Assembly (NCBI GenBank): GCA_963851295.1
Contig: CAWKOS010000001.1
Coordinates: 1,116,001 to 1,180,000, forward strand
Length of the DNA stretch: 64,000 bases
Source: JAOPZW01 sp963851295
GTDB taxonomy: Bacteria; Actinomycetota; Thermoleophilia; Solirubrobacterales; Solirubrobacteraceae
Direction: 5' to 3'
Shown here: piece by piece, positions 8,246 through 21,156 of the stretch
Position numbering within the stretch: the first letter of the stretch is position 1
Layout: the number at the start of each line of letters is the position of its first letter
The notes under the pieces: generated by a model
Told to the model about the DNA's origin: nothing
Database searches by the model: none
What the model saw: the letters and a program-made list of their open reading frames with translations, nothing else
Position numbers and translations under genes: made by a program

Positions 8246-8968
8246 CTGCTCCTAGAGGAGCTGGCCTCTCGCGCGTGGCCGGCGGACGAGGCGCAGCGCG
8301 CCGACGGCTGGCTGCTGCGCCACACGCCGGCGCTGACGCGGCGGCGGTCCAACTCCGCGCGGCCGATGGGCGAGCCCGCGCGCGCTCGCGACCTCGCCGT
8401 GGTCGAGGACTTCTACGCGCGCCGCGAGCGCCGGGCGCTCGTCCAGCTGCTCCCCGCCCGGGTGCACGCCGCCCTCGACGCCGAGCTGGCGTCGCGGGGG
8501 TGGGAGATCGACTCGCCGACCGATGTCCTGGTGGCCGACGCGGACACGCTGCGCGCGGATGCGCGGCGGCCCGCCGACGTCGCCCTGAGCGCGCGCCCCG
8601 AGGCGGCATGGATGGCGGCGTGGGCGCAGGCCGAGGGACGGGCCGACGCCGACGCGCACGCCTCCATGCTCGGACGCATCGAGCCGGCGACGGCGTTCGC
8701 CCTGGCCGGCGACGGCGCCGGCGTCGGGTTCTCGGTCTGCGAGCGCGGCTGGGCCGGGCTGTACTCGATCGCGACGGCGCCGTGGGCACGCCGGCGCGGC
8801 GTCGCGCGCGCGATCGTCGCCGCGCTCGCGGGCTGGGCCGCCGGGAAGGGCGCGCGCCGGATCTACCTGCTCGTCGAGACCGACAACGACGCCGCCCTCG
8901 CGCTCTACGTGAGCCTCGGCTTCAGGCGCTCACACGGCTATCACTACCGGAGGGCGCCCGAGCGCTAG
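8246..8968 (+). CDS. GNAT family N-acetyltransferase, non-ATG start
   Basis: The C-terminal half has the acetyl-CoA site: WAGLYSIATAPWARRRGVARAIV, then LLVETDNDAALALYVSLGFR. The first ATG in frame (8366) cuts into the fold. Upstream in the same frame, codons 8246-8365 encode LLLEELASRAWPADEAQRAD and then GWLLRHTPALTRRRSNS, a typical opening of this GNAT group. That stretch contains no ATG, GTG or TTG. I therefore extend to the CTG at 8246; an ACG at 8240 is the other candidate. The acetylated substrate is unknown. If only the 8366 ATG is used, the product is 200 residues and lacks the first strand-helix unit. Confidence 0.75.
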   Translation: MLLEELASRAWPADEAQRADGWLLRHTPALTRRRSNSARPMGEPARARDLAVVEDFYARRERRALVQLLPARVHAALDAELASRGWEIDSPTDVLVADADTLRADARRPADVALSARPEAAWMAAWAQAEGRADADAHASMLGRIEPATAFALAGDGAGVGFSVCERGWAGLYSIATAPWARRRGVARAIVAALAGWAAGKGARRIYLLVETDNDAALALYVSLGFRRSHGYHYRRAPER

Positions 8969-8979
8969 GTTTGGCCGCG

Positions 8980-9387
8980 ATGATCGAGCTGGCACCGCAG
9001 CTCTCCGTGCGCCGCGGCCGCGAGGCGGTCGAGTTCTACAAGGCGGCCTTCGGGGCGCGCGAGCGCCATCGCGTGGGCGGGACGGACGACCACGAGGAGG
9101 TCGTCTGCCAGCTCGCGGTCGGCGAGGCGACCTTCTGGGTCGAGGACGAGTCACCCGAGCACCAGAACTTCAGCCCCGAGACGCTCGGCGGGTCGACGAC
9201 GCGGATGCTGCTGCGCGTCGAGGACCCGGACGCGGTGGTGGCGCAGGCCGTCGCCGCCGGCGCGACCGAGGTCATGGCCGTCACCGAGGCGTGGGGATGG
9301 CGCGTCGGGCGGATCGCCGACCCGTACGGCCATCATTGGGAGATTGGCCGGCCACTCGGAGAGTGGCCCCCGCCGGCGACGAACTAG
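8980..9387 (+). CDS. VOC (glyoxalase/PhnB-like) family protein
   Basis: The 135-residue protein contains two beta-alpha-beta-beta-beta modules of the vicinal oxygen chelate superfamily: LSVRRGREAVEFYKAAFGA opens the first, and WRVGRIADPYGHHWEIG closes the second with the usual DPxGHxW metal-ligand motif. It resembles PhnB-like proteins of unknown substrate. I start it at the ATG at 8980, 11 bases after the GNAT stop. Its TAG is the same CTAG palindrome that provides the stop of csrA on the other strand. Confidence 0.87.
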   Translation: MIELAPQLSVRRGREAVEFYKAAFGARERHRVGGTDDHEEVVCQLAVGEATFWVEDESPEHQNFSPETLGGSTTRMLLRVEDPDAVVAQAVAAGATEVMAVTEAWGWRVGRIADPYGHHWEIGRPLGEWPPPATN

Positions 9388-9620
9388 GGCTCGCGCAGCT
9401 TCCGCAGCGCCTGGTCGACCTCGGCCCGCACGTTGGCGCCGCTCATCTCCTTGGCGCGCTCCTGCTGGATCTCGAGGTAGACCTCCTTGCGGAAGACTGG
9501 GATGTCGCGTGGCGCCTGGATGCCGACCCGCACCTTCTCGCCCATGATCGACAGCACCGAGACCTCGATGTCGTCACCGATCATGATGCTTTGATTCGAC
9601 TTCCGGGTCAGGACCAGCAC
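9384..9620 (-). CDS. csrA: carbon storage regulator CsrA
   Basis: The 78-residue RNA-binding protein starts MLVLTRKSNQSIMIGDDIEV, the diagnostic CsrA opening, and continues with KVRVGIQAPRDIPVFRKEVY, which contains the RNA-contact VGI and the conserved RxExY-type region. CsrA dimers bind GGA motifs in mRNA leaders; in motile Gram-positives they repress flagellin translation and are antagonised by FliW. A GTG start at 9620 is preceded by GGGAGG at good spacing. The presence of csrA suggests a flagellated lineage, though no flagellar gene lies in this window. Confidence 0.95.
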   Translation of the reverse strand: MLVLTRKSNQSIMIGDDIEVSVLSIMGEKVRVGIQAPRDIPVFRKEVYLEIQQERAKEMSGANVRAEVDQALRKLREP

Positions 9621-9733
9621 GTGGGGACCTCCCTGCCTCGCTGGGGATCGAGCCACCTTAACAACGGTCGCGGCAGCCGCGCAAGCGACAGACGTACAGC
9701 GAGCGCATTTGCATAGACTCCCGCGCCAAGCCC

Positions 9734-10381
9734 ATGGCACGACGCTCATTGCGACCGCATCTCAATCAGATCCGCGGCTGGGTCCGGCAGGGTAGGACCG
9801 ACGCCTGGATCGCCCATCAGCTCGAGGTCACCGTCCAGCAGATCGAGGCGTTCAAGAAGGAGAACGAGCTCGTTCCCGACGGCGACGGCGACGGCGCGTC
9901 GGTCGCGGGCGCCGGCGGCGGCGACTTCGACGACGAGATCGACCTGCGCGCCGAGGACGACGCGCTCATCGCCGCCGAGCTGGAGGCCGCCGAGGCCGCC
10001 CGCGCCGAGGAGGAGGCGCGCCGCGCGGCCGAGGAGGAGGCGCGCCGCGCGGCCGAGGAGGCGGAGGCCGGCGAGGACGACGCGAGCGAGGACGCGGACG
10101 AGGGCGAGGACGACGACGAGGACGACGACGAGCAGGCGGCCAAGAAGCGTCGCCGCGGGCGTCGCGGCGGGCGCGGCCGCAAGAAGGACGCCGCGCGCGA
10201 GCTCGAAGGCACCTTCGATCACGGCGAGGAGGGCTACGGCCTGTGGCTCGACCCCGCCGTCGAGGACAACCCGGTGTACGCCGAGCACTGGGCCGGCCAC
10301 CGGCCGGTGACGGTCACGATCGAGGAGGACCAGATCGTGATCCGCCGCGCCGGTGACGAGGACGACGGCGACGAGGACTGA
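9734..10381 (+). CDS. acidic protein with N-terminal HTH-like segment, 215 aa
   Basis: Residues 1-46 (RPHLNQIRGWVRQGRTDAWI...) look like a helix-turn-helix of the kind that reads small DNA or RNA sites. Residues 50-135 are a very acidic Glu/Asp/Ala linker with two copies of an EEARRAAEE unit. A basic patch KKRRRGRRGGRGRKK follows, and the C-terminal 60 residues form a compact domain ending in another acidic tail. This polyampholyte layout suggests nucleic-acid binding. I do not recognise a named family. A possible -10 element, TAGACT, lies at 9714-9719. It is divergent from csrA. Confidence 0.78.
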   Translation: MARRSLRPHLNQIRGWVRQGRTDAWIAHQLEVTVQQIEAFKKENELVPDGDGDGASVAGAGGGDFDDEIDLRAEDDALIAAELEAAEAARAEEEARRAAEEEARRAAEEAEAGEDDASEDADEGEDDDEDDDEQAAKKRRRGRRGGRGRKKDAARELEGTFDHGEEGYGLWLDPAVEDNPVYAEHWAGHRPVTVTIEEDQIVIRRAGDEDDGDED

Positions 10382-11159
10382 CGCCGCCGCGCTCGCCCGC
10401 GCGCTGCGCTTCGAGCGCGACGTGCGGCGTGCGGCCTGCGCGCGCTCCGAGCGCCACCCGCTCGGCGAGGCGTTCTTCGACGACGCGCTGCCGCACGTCT
10501 GGGTGCTCAACGAGCTCGCGGTCGACGCCGAGACCGACGCGCCGGCGCTCGTCGCCGCGCTCGACGAGCTCTTCGGGCACCTCGCCCACCGCCGCGCCTT
10601 CGTCGAGGTCCCGGAGGTCGGCGCCCGGCTGGCGCCCGCCCTGCGCGCCCAGGGCTGGCTCGCCGAGCGCGACGTCGTCATGGAGCTGCGCCGCGAGCGC
10701 GACCGCCCGCCCGCGCCCGGCCTCGCGCGCGAAGCGGACGAGGCGACCATCCGCGCGGTCGAGGCGCAGACCATCGGCGAGGGACCCCACAGCACGCCCG
10801 AGGTCGTCGAGCAGCTGCTGGCGGCGCGCGGCACCTTCGGGCGCGCCGGCGGCGCGCGCTACTTCGTCGCCGCCGCCGACGGCGTCGACGCCTGCCACAC
10901 GACGCTGTACTCCGACGGCGCCACCGCCCAGGTCGAGGACGTCGGCACGCTCAACGCCTTCCGCCGCCGCGGCCTGGCGCGCGCGGCGTGCTGCGCCGCG
11001 ATCGACGCGGCGCTCGCCGCCGGCCATGACCAGGTCTTCATCGTCGCCGACGACGAGGACTGGCCCAAGGAGCTCTACGGGCGGCTCGGCTTCGACCCGG
11101 TGGGCACGCCGTGGGCCTTCACCCGCCCGGGGCCCGAGCATCGCCCGCGCCGACCCTGA
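10353..11159 (+). CDS. GNAT family N-acetyltransferase
   Basis: The 268-residue protein has a degenerate N-terminal GNAT-like half and a clear C-terminal one: VEDVGTLNAFRRRGLARAAC, containing the R/Q-x-x-G-x-A acetyl-CoA loop, then FIVADDEDWPKELYGRLGF. The GTG start at 10353 overlaps the previous gene by 29 bases, so the pair is probably co-translated. The C-terminus overlaps the end of the convergent ATPase gene by 41 bases. The acceptor substrate is unknown. Confidence 0.86.
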   Translation: MTRTTATRTDAAALARALRFERDVRRAACARSERHPLGEAFFDDALPHVWVLNELAVDAETDAPALVAALDELFGHLAHRRAFVEVPEVGARLAPALRAQGWLAERDVVMELRRERDRPPAPGLAREADEATIRAVEAQTIGEGPHSTPEVVEQLLAARGTFGRAGGARYFVAAADGVDACHTTLYSDGATAQVEDVGTLNAFRRRGLARAACCAAIDAALAAGHDQVFIVADDEDWPKELYGRLGFDPVGTPWAFTRPGPEHRPRRP

Positions 11160-12294
11160 GGCGGATCCACTCGGACAGGAACGGCTCGACGATGCGCACC
11201 TGACCGCGATCGTTGGCCACGAGCTCGTCGCGCTCGAGCGCCGTGATCGCGCTCTGGACCGTCGAGGGCGACGGGAGGCCGTGGCGACGGCGGTAGTCGG
11301 TGGTCAGCGCGCGGCCGGGCTCGGCCGCGAGCGCCTGCAGGAGCAGGCGCTGCTGGGCGGAGGCGTGGTCCCACACGGTCGCGAAGTGGGCGTTCTCCGA
11401 GCGCAGCACGCCCCCGAGCGCCTCCTGGAGGCGCCCGCCGTCCGCGCTCGTCCTCGGCGGCGTGAGCTGCCAGAGGAAGTAGCAGAGCTCCTGGGTGGCG
11501 TAGGGGTGGCCGCCCGTGATCGCGAGCACCGCGTCGACCGTCTCGGCGCCGATCTTGCGGCCGCTGTCGCGGAAGCGCTGCGCGATGTAGTGCGCGAAGG
11601 CCTCGGGCGCGATGACCCCGAGCTCGACGGGCTTGGCGCTGCGCCAAAAGGGCTCGTTCTCGTCGCTGAACAGCCGCCGCATCATGTGACGCCGGCTGCC
11701 GAGGTAGACGTGGGCGACCTCGGGCTGCTCCTGGAAGACGGCCCGCATCAGCCGCGGGAGCGTCGGGTCGATGTCGACGATCTCCTGGAACTCGTCGAAG
11801 ATCAGCGCCACGCGGCGCTTGCGCTCGGCGCCGATCTCGCCGGGCAGGCGCAGGAGGTGCTCGAGCGTCTCGCGCAGGTCCTCCGACCGGTAGCCGGCGT
11901 CGAAGCCGAAGGTCAGGCGGCCGCTGTCGGGGTCGACGTTGACGGTCGGCTTGACCCGCAGCCCCGCGAGGACCCGCAGGCGGTCGAGCGCCTTCTCGCG
12001 CTTGGAGGCGAGGTCCTCGTGGATCGTGCGCGCGAGCTTCTCGGCGAGCTTGGCCACGGTCGGCGTGGTCATGAGGTCCACCGACGCGACGAGGACCCGC
12101 CGGCGCGTGAGCTCCTGCGCCACGCGCCACATCAGCGAGGACTTGCCGTACCGGCGCGGCGCGAAGACGACGACGTCCTGCCCGTTGGCGATGTCGGCGC
12201 GCAGCTCGGCGATCTCGTGCTCGCGGTTCGTGAACGCCTCGTCGAGCGCCAGCGCGCCGTAGCGGAACGGGTTGGCCCCCTCCTGCATCGCCAT
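11119..12294 (-). CDS. ATP-binding protein, archaeal-type AAA (ATPase_2) family
   Basis: The 391-residue protein has an N-terminal P-loop VVVFAPRRYGKSSL with Lys51 and a Walker B VALIFDEFQE, followed by a sensor-like stretch YLGSRRHMMRRLF. The C-terminal 90 residues resemble a winged helix (DYRRRHGLPSPSTVQSAITA). This layout fits the STAND-like archaeal ATPase family, a group that is patchily distributed and often horizontally moved. It starts at the ATG at 12294, just downstream (in the minus sense) of an unusually AT-rich patch at 12330-12355 that may hold its promoter. Its partner or target is unknown. Confidence 0.87.
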   Translation of the reverse strand: MAMQEGANPFRYGALALDEAFTNREHEIAELRADIANGQDVVVFAPRRYGKSSLMWRVAQELTRRRVLVASVDLMTTPTVAKLAEKLARTIHEDLASKREKALDRLRVLAGLRVKPTVNVDPDSGRLTFGFDAGYRSEDLRETLEHLLRLPGEIGAERKRRVALIFDEFQEIVDIDPTLPRLMRAVFQEQPEVAHVYLGSRRHMMRRLFSDENEPFWRSAKPVELGVIAPEAFAHYIAQRFRDSGRKIGAETVDAVLAITGGHPYATQELCYFLWQLTPPRTSADGGRLQEALGGVLRSENAHFATVWDHASAQQRLLLQALAAEPGRALTTDYRRRHGLPSPSTVQSAITALERDELVANDRGQVRIVEPFLSEWIRLRVGAGDARAPGG

Positions 12295-12368
12295 AGGCTA
12301 TCGCAGGTACGGTCGCTTACCTGGATCGCCGTTATTGAGATCTAGATAATTGCGTGGAAGGTACAGCG

Positions 12369-12695
12369 CTAGGGGTCCGGCTCGATCCGCCGGCCACCGG
12401 CGAAGTCGCTCGCCTGCCGCACGTAACGGGCGAAGGCCGCGTCGGCCGTCGTCCGCGCGTCCCACGCCCACGGCGCGTCCGGGGCGACGGCCACGGCCAG
12501 CTCCAGGCACCAGCCCGTGCCGCGGTCGTAGAGCTCCGACAGCTCGTCGACCGTGAACGGGCCTCCCAGGCGGCGGCGCAGCTCGGCGTGGATGCGCGAG
12601 GTCACGCGCTCGAGGGCGGCGCGCTCGTGCGGCGGCGCCTCGGCCAGCCGGCGCTCGCCCTGGCGCCACTGGTCGATCGCGGTCTCGAAGCTCAC
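12369..12695 (-). CDS. hypothetical protein, 108 aa
   Basis: A small soluble protein beginning MSFETAIDQWRQGERRLAEA from a GTG at 12695, with a helical first half and a Trp/Gly-containing second half (RGTGWCLELA, WAWDARTTADAAFARYVR). I do not recognise the family. It lies 23 bases after the ftsB-like gene and ends the minus-strand eno operon, so a link to division or envelope growth is possible but unproven. Codon use is like that of the neighbours. Confidence 0.66.
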   Translation of the reverse strand: MSFETAIDQWRQGERRLAEAPPHERAALERVTSRIHAELRRRLGGPFTVDELSELYDRGTGWCLELAVAVAPDAPWAWDARTTADAAFARYVRQASDFAGGRRIEPDP

Positions 12696-12718
12696 CGAGA
12701 CCAGGCTAGCGTGGGCGG

Positions 12719-13093
12719 TTACGGGCCTTTGGGAAGGTGCTTGACCACGTAGGAGCGCTCGCCGGGGCGTACCATCCCCAGCCGCCGCGCCTCGCGCTCG
12801 AGCGAGGCCGAGTTGCTCAGCGAGGCCCGCTTGGCGCGCAGCTTGGCGTTCTCGCGCCTGAGCTGGGCGACGTCCGCCCGGCGGTGCTTGGCCTCCTGCA
12901 CCGTCGACCAGTACGAGCGCAGCGGGCCGATGTAGAGGAAGAGGATCCCGAGGAGCACGCCGAGCAGCGCGACGCGCGAGATGCGGTCCCAGCGAATGCC
13001 GCGGGCGCCACCCGGGAGGACCCGCGGACGCGTCGCCTTCGGGCGCGAAGCGGGGGCGCGGCGGGACGCGCGGGCGCTGGGGGCCGGGGCCAT
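12719..13093 (-). CDS. septum formation initiator FtsB/DivIC-like
   Basis: A basic Pro/Ala-rich cytoplasmic tail (residues 1-38) precedes one membrane helix (ISRVALLGVLLGILFLYIG) and an extracytoplasmic coiled coil (VQEAKHRRADVAQLRRENAK), then the conserved REARRLGMVRPGE of FtsB/DivIC. These proteins form the FtsQ-FtsL-FtsB complex at the division site. Its place after eno matches the actinobacterial gene order eno-ftsB. I chose the ATG at 13093; an in-frame TTG at 13138 would add 15 residues. Confidence 0.88.
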   Translation of the reverse strand: MAPAPSARASRRAPASRPKATRPRVLPGGARGIRWDRISRVALLGVLLGILFLYIGPLRSYWSTVQEAKHRRADVAQLRRENAKLRAKRASLSNSASLEREARRLGMVRPGERSYVVKHLPKGP

Positions 13094-13147
13094 TGGGGTC
13101 GCGTTCGGGGTGAGCGCACACGAATCCTCCCCGTGCAAGCGGACGTT

Positions 13148-13737
13148 CTAGAGCGGCGGAGGCGGCGCGGGCGGCTCGAGCAGGCCGCGCCTGGCGCGTC
13201 CGCGCTTGGTCACGACGTCGGTGCCGCCGAACACCGACACGCAGCGGACGTGCACGACCGGCGCCCCGGGGGCGGGCTCGGCGCCGCTGAGCTTGAGCTT
13301 GTCGCTGCCGAACAGGGCGAAGCTCGACAGCTCGGCGTGGACGCCCTCGGGCACCACGATGTCCGAGCCGCCGAAGATCGAGACGACCGTGATGTGGACC
13401 TCGGGCGCGGCCAGCGTGGCCTCGCGCAGGTCGAGATCGGCGCCGCCGAAGATGTTGAGCACGCGCACGCGCTCGGCCACCCGCCAGCGCCCCGCGCGGT
13501 CGCCGCCGCCGAAGATGCCGATCACGAAGCTCGTCCCCTTCCGCGGCGCGACGGACAGCGCCGGCGCCCCGGAGAAGGCCGGCAGGTCGGCGGTCAGCGG
13601 CTCGAGCTCGGCGCGTGTGGTCGCCGTGTAGGCGGCGTCGATCCGCACGACGAGCTCCTCGACGTCGAGGCGGCCCTCGGCCGCCGCCTCACGCAGATGT
13701 GCGACCGTAGCCTCGCGCTCGGCGTCGGACGCCCTGG

Positions 13738-13741
<4 letters not shown>
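13148..13741 (-). CDS. DUF1707 protein with LiaF-like C-terminal region
   Basis: Residues 1-53 (TRASDAEREATVAHLREAAA...) match DUF1707, a short actinobacterial domain, and end in the usual LTADLP. The rest is a beta-solenoid-like repeat with recurrent FGG steps (GIFGGGD, NIFGGAD, SIFGGSD, VFGGTD), as in the C-terminal domain of LiaF/VraT cell-wall stress proteins. No membrane helix is present. The GTG start at 13741 overlaps the eno stop by four bases (GTGA). The likely role is envelope-stress sensing; the partner is unknown. Confidence 0.85.
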
Positions 13742-15008
<1,267 letters not shown>

Positions 15009-15012
<4 letters not shown>

Positions 15013-15794
15013 GGTGTCGCTTCCTCTTCGTTCAGTCGGGCTTGGGCGTAGTAGGACAGCTTGTCGTCGGCGGTCAGGTCGTCCCACGTGGCGCCGGCCT
15101 CGTCGGCCAGGCGCTCGGCCGTCTCGACGCGTCCGCGGAAGCGCGCGCTCGCCGCGCGCAGCGCCAGCTCGGGGTCGATGCGCAGCTTGCGCGCGACGTT
15201 CACGGCGGCGAAGAGGACGTCGCCGACCTCGTGGAAGGCGGCGTCGCGCTCGGTGCCCGCGGCCTCGAGCTCCTCGAGCTCGCCGCTGACGGCGTCGTAG
15301 GGGACGCGCTCGAAGTCGAAGCCGGTGCTCGCGGCGCGGCGCTGGACCTTGCGGGCGTGCAGCAGCGCCGGCAGGTTCTCGGGCACCTCGCCGAAGATGC
15401 CGTCCTCGCGCCCGGGCTCGGCGCGCTTGATCTGGTCCCAGTTGCGCAGCACCTCCCCCGCCGTCTCGGCCTCGACCTCGCCGAAGACGTGCGGGTGGCG
15501 GCGGATGAGCTTCTGGCGGACGTGCTCGGCGACCTGGGCCATGTCGCCCGCGCCGCGCTCCTCGAGCAGCAGCGAGAGGAAGTGGACCTGGAAGAGGACG
15601 TCGCCCAGCTCGTCGCGCAATTTGTCGTCGTCGCCGGCGTTGGCGGCGTCGGCGAGCTCGTAGGCCTCCTCGACCGTGTGGGGCACGATCGAGCGCTCGT
15701 CCTGCTCGCGGTCCCACGGGCATTCGCGCCGCAGGCGGCGCGTGAGCTCGTCGAGACGGGCGACGGCGGCGGCGACATCGGGCTCAGGCCTCAC
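15009..15794 (-). CDS. mazG: nucleoside triphosphate pyrophosphohydrolase MazG
   Basis: The 261-residue house-cleaning enzyme hydrolyses NTPs to NMP and pyrophosphate. Two MazG repeats are visible: the first with CPWDREQDERSIVPHTVEEA and ELGDVLFQVHF (ExxE and ExxD magnesium ligands), the second with FHEVGDVLFAAVNVAR near residue 190. The GTG start at 15794 lies 32 bases after the foldase gene. It is translationally coupled to eno. Confidence 0.95.
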
Positions 15795-15826
15795 AGCCCG
15801 GAGCCTAGACGTCGCCGCCGCGCGGC

Positions 15827-17029
15827 CTACGGCTGGGTCGTCGTGCCCGAGCCCTGCGTGGTGCCGCTCTGGCCGTTGGGCGCCGTGGTGGTGCCCGTGG
15901 TGCTCGTCGCGGCCTTCTTCTTCGGCGCGTTCTTGCAGTCGTCGACGACGTAGCCCTTGCGGCAGTCCGTCGTCTTCAGATAGCGCTTGCGGTAGTCGTC
16001 GCCGAACTTCTTCAGCACGCCCTGCTGGTTCTGCGAGGACAGGATCTGCTTGATCGAGGCCTGCGACTCGGCGAGCGTCTGCTGCTTGGCCTGCGCGATC
16101 TTGCCGACCTCGAAGACGTACCAGCCGAACTGCGTCTTCACGGGGCCGGTGAGCTTGCCCTGGTCGGCGGCGAAGATCGCCTTGTCGAAGCCGGGCTCCT
16201 GCTGGCCCTTGGCCACGCCGGGCAGCGCGCCGCCCTTGTTCTTGGAGGCCTGGTCGATCGAGTACTTCTTGGCGACCGACTTCCAGGACTGGCCGGACGC
16301 GAGCGCCTTCTTGGCCTGCTCGGCCTTGGCCTTGTCCTTGGTCAGGACGATGCGCAGGTCGCGGCGCTCGGGCGACGCGAAGCGCGACTTGTTCTTGTTG
16401 TAGTAGGCCTGGATCTGGGCGTCGGTGACCTTGTCCTTGCCCTTGGTGACCTTGGCCGAGATCTTGTTCTGCAGGTCACGGATGCGCTGCTGGAAGAGGA
16501 CGTCCTCGTTCGTCAGCCCCGCGCTCTGAAGGAACTTCTCGTAGCTGCCCTTCTGCGCGAACTGCTGCTTCTTGATGTCGTCGATCTCCTTCTGGGCCTG
16601 CGCGTCGGAGACGGCGACCTTCTGCTTCTTGGCCTCCTGGTCCAGCCAGGTCGAGCGGATCAGGAAGCCGAGGACCTCGGTCTTGAACTGGTCGTACTGC
16701 TGCGAGCACTGCTGCTTGAACTGCGCGTCGGTCTGCTCGGGCTGGCCCTTGGCCGGGGCCGGAGCGGTCTTCTTCTTGTCGGCGACGCACTGCTTGAAGT
16801 CGGGCGCGTCGGGGACCTTCGCGTCCTTCGCGGCAGCGGGGTTGGTCTGACCGGCCTGGGAGACCGCGATGATCTTCATCCAGTGGTCGAACGTGTCGCG
16901 CTTGATGGTCTGGTCGCCGACCGTGGCGACCGAGTTGCCGGGCACGCCGCCACCGCAGGCGGACAGGCCGACAGCGGCCGCAGCGAGCACGGCCGCCATT
17001 GGGAAGGCAGTACGGATCTTCAACACCAT
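15827..17029 (-). CDS. peptidylprolyl isomerase lipoprotein, PrsA/SurA-like foldase
   Basis: The N-terminus is a lipoprotein signal with lipobox LSAC (Cys about residue 25) followed by GGG. A SurA-N-like helical region (FDHWMKI..., repeated QKEIDDIKKQQFAQKG) precedes a parvulin PPIC domain with RDLRIVLTKDKAKAEQ, YSIDQASKNKGGALPG and FGWYVFEVGKI. The C-terminal tail is Thr/Lys-rich and disordered. It should be lipid-anchored outside the membrane and assist folding of exported proteins. I use the ATG at 17029; an ATG at 16999 would leave a very short n-region. Confidence 0.92.
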   Translation of the reverse strand: MVLKIRTAFPMAAVLAAAAVGLSACGGGVPGNSVATVGDQTIKRDTFDHWMKIIAVSQAGQTNPAAAKDAKVPDAPDFKQCVADKKKTAPAPAKGQPEQTDAQFKQQCSQQYDQFKTEVLGFLIRSTWLDQEAKKQKVAVSDAQAQKEIDDIKKQQFAQKGSYEKFLQSAGLTNEDVLFQQRIRDLQNKISAKVTKGKDKVTDAQIQAYYNKNKSRFASPERRDLRIVLTKDKAKAEQAKKALASGQSWKSVAKKYSIDQASKNKGGALPGVAKGQQEPGFDKAIFAADQGKLTGPVKTQFGWYVFEVGKIAQAKQQTLAESQASIKQILSSQNQQGVLKKFGDDYRKRYLKTTDCRKGYVVDDCKNAPKKKAATSTTGTTTAPNGQSGTTQGSGTTTQP

Positions 17030-17076
17030 CTCTCGAGTTTCGGGGACGACGAACGCGTCATGGTAGCCAGCCCGTG

Positions 17077-20424
<3,348 letters not shown>

Positions 20425-20546
20425 CTGGGCAGGCGGAGCGACCGCTTCCGGGGTCGCGCGGCCGTCTCGATCCACTGTAGCGAGCGGGGGATCCGGTGAT
20501 CGCGCGGGCCGGGCGCGCTGAGTCGGCGCCCGGCCCGCGGGTGGCC

Positions 20547-21017
20547 CTAGGCGTCGCCGAGCAGGGTGATCGTCACGGCGCTGCTGGTGGATCCCGTCTG
20601 GCGCAGGCGGGCGCTCCCGCGAGCGCCGGCGTAGCTCCCCGTCCCGCCGATCACCGCCCACTCGCTGACCGCGCTGGTGTGGCTCAGCTTGCCCGCCAGC
20701 TCGAGCGTGCCGCCGGCGAGGCGGGCCTGAGCGGTGCACTGGTCGCCCGCCTGCTCGGACCCGAGGTAGGCGCACGTGTAGCGCACGCTCCCGGCCGCGG
20801 CGTTGCCCGTCGCGGCCCGCAGCGTCGCGCGGCAGAACATCTCGTCGCCGACGCTGGCGCCCTTGCGCCCGAGGTCCACGTACGAGCAGCGCTGACCGGC
20901 CGCGACCAGGTCGAGCGTGCGCGGCGGGCCCGCCGCCGGCGCGACCGCCACGACCATTCCGACGACGACGAGCGCCCCGATCAGCGCCGCGGCGATCCAT
21001 CTGACCCATCCCTGCAT
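20547..21017 (-). CDS. secreted AOC-barrel/dirigent-like protein
   Basis: An N-terminal signal or anchor (MQGWVRWIAAALIGALVVVG) is followed by a ~115-residue beta-rich domain. The C-terminal WAVIGGTGSYAGARGSARL matches the GGTGxYxGARG hallmark of the allene oxide cyclase-barrel (dirigent-like) fold. Four cysteines could form disulphides outside the cell. In bacteria these domains are mostly uncharacterised. The ATG at 21017 has a strong GAGGAGG ribosome site. It is divergent from the two-component genes. Confidence 0.76.
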   Translation of the reverse strand: MQGWVRWIAAALIGALVVVGMVVAVAPAAGPPRTLDLVAAGQRCSYVDLGRKGASVGDEMFCRATLRAATGNAAAGSVRYTCAYLGSEQAGDQCTAQARLAGGTLELAGKLSHTSAVSEWAVIGGTGSYAGARGSARLRQTGSTSSAVTITLLGDA

Positions 21018-21062
21018 TGCGACCTCCTCGATGTCGGTGAGCTGACGGCGGCGACGGTAGGT

Positions 21063-21121
21063 CGCGCACCCGGTGCGCGCGTCGGCCGATCGGGCGAATG
21101 TCGGCTCGCCCGTTCGGGCGA
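21063..21121. promoter_or_regulatory. candidate operator upstream of two-component genes
   Basis: The divergent gap between the AOC-like gene and the kinase holds two inverted repeats. One is CGCGCACC-C-GGTGCGCG at 21063-21079. The other is CGGGCGA (21091-21097) with TCGCCCG (21106-21112). The octamer TCGGGCGA also recurs as a direct repeat at 21090 and 21114, 24 bases apart. LuxR-type response regulators bind paired half-sites, so autoregulation by the adjacent regulator is a reasonable guess. Confidence 0.45.
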
Positions 21122-21156
21122 TGTGCGTTCGCCGGACGGCGGGTTACGTTGCCCGC

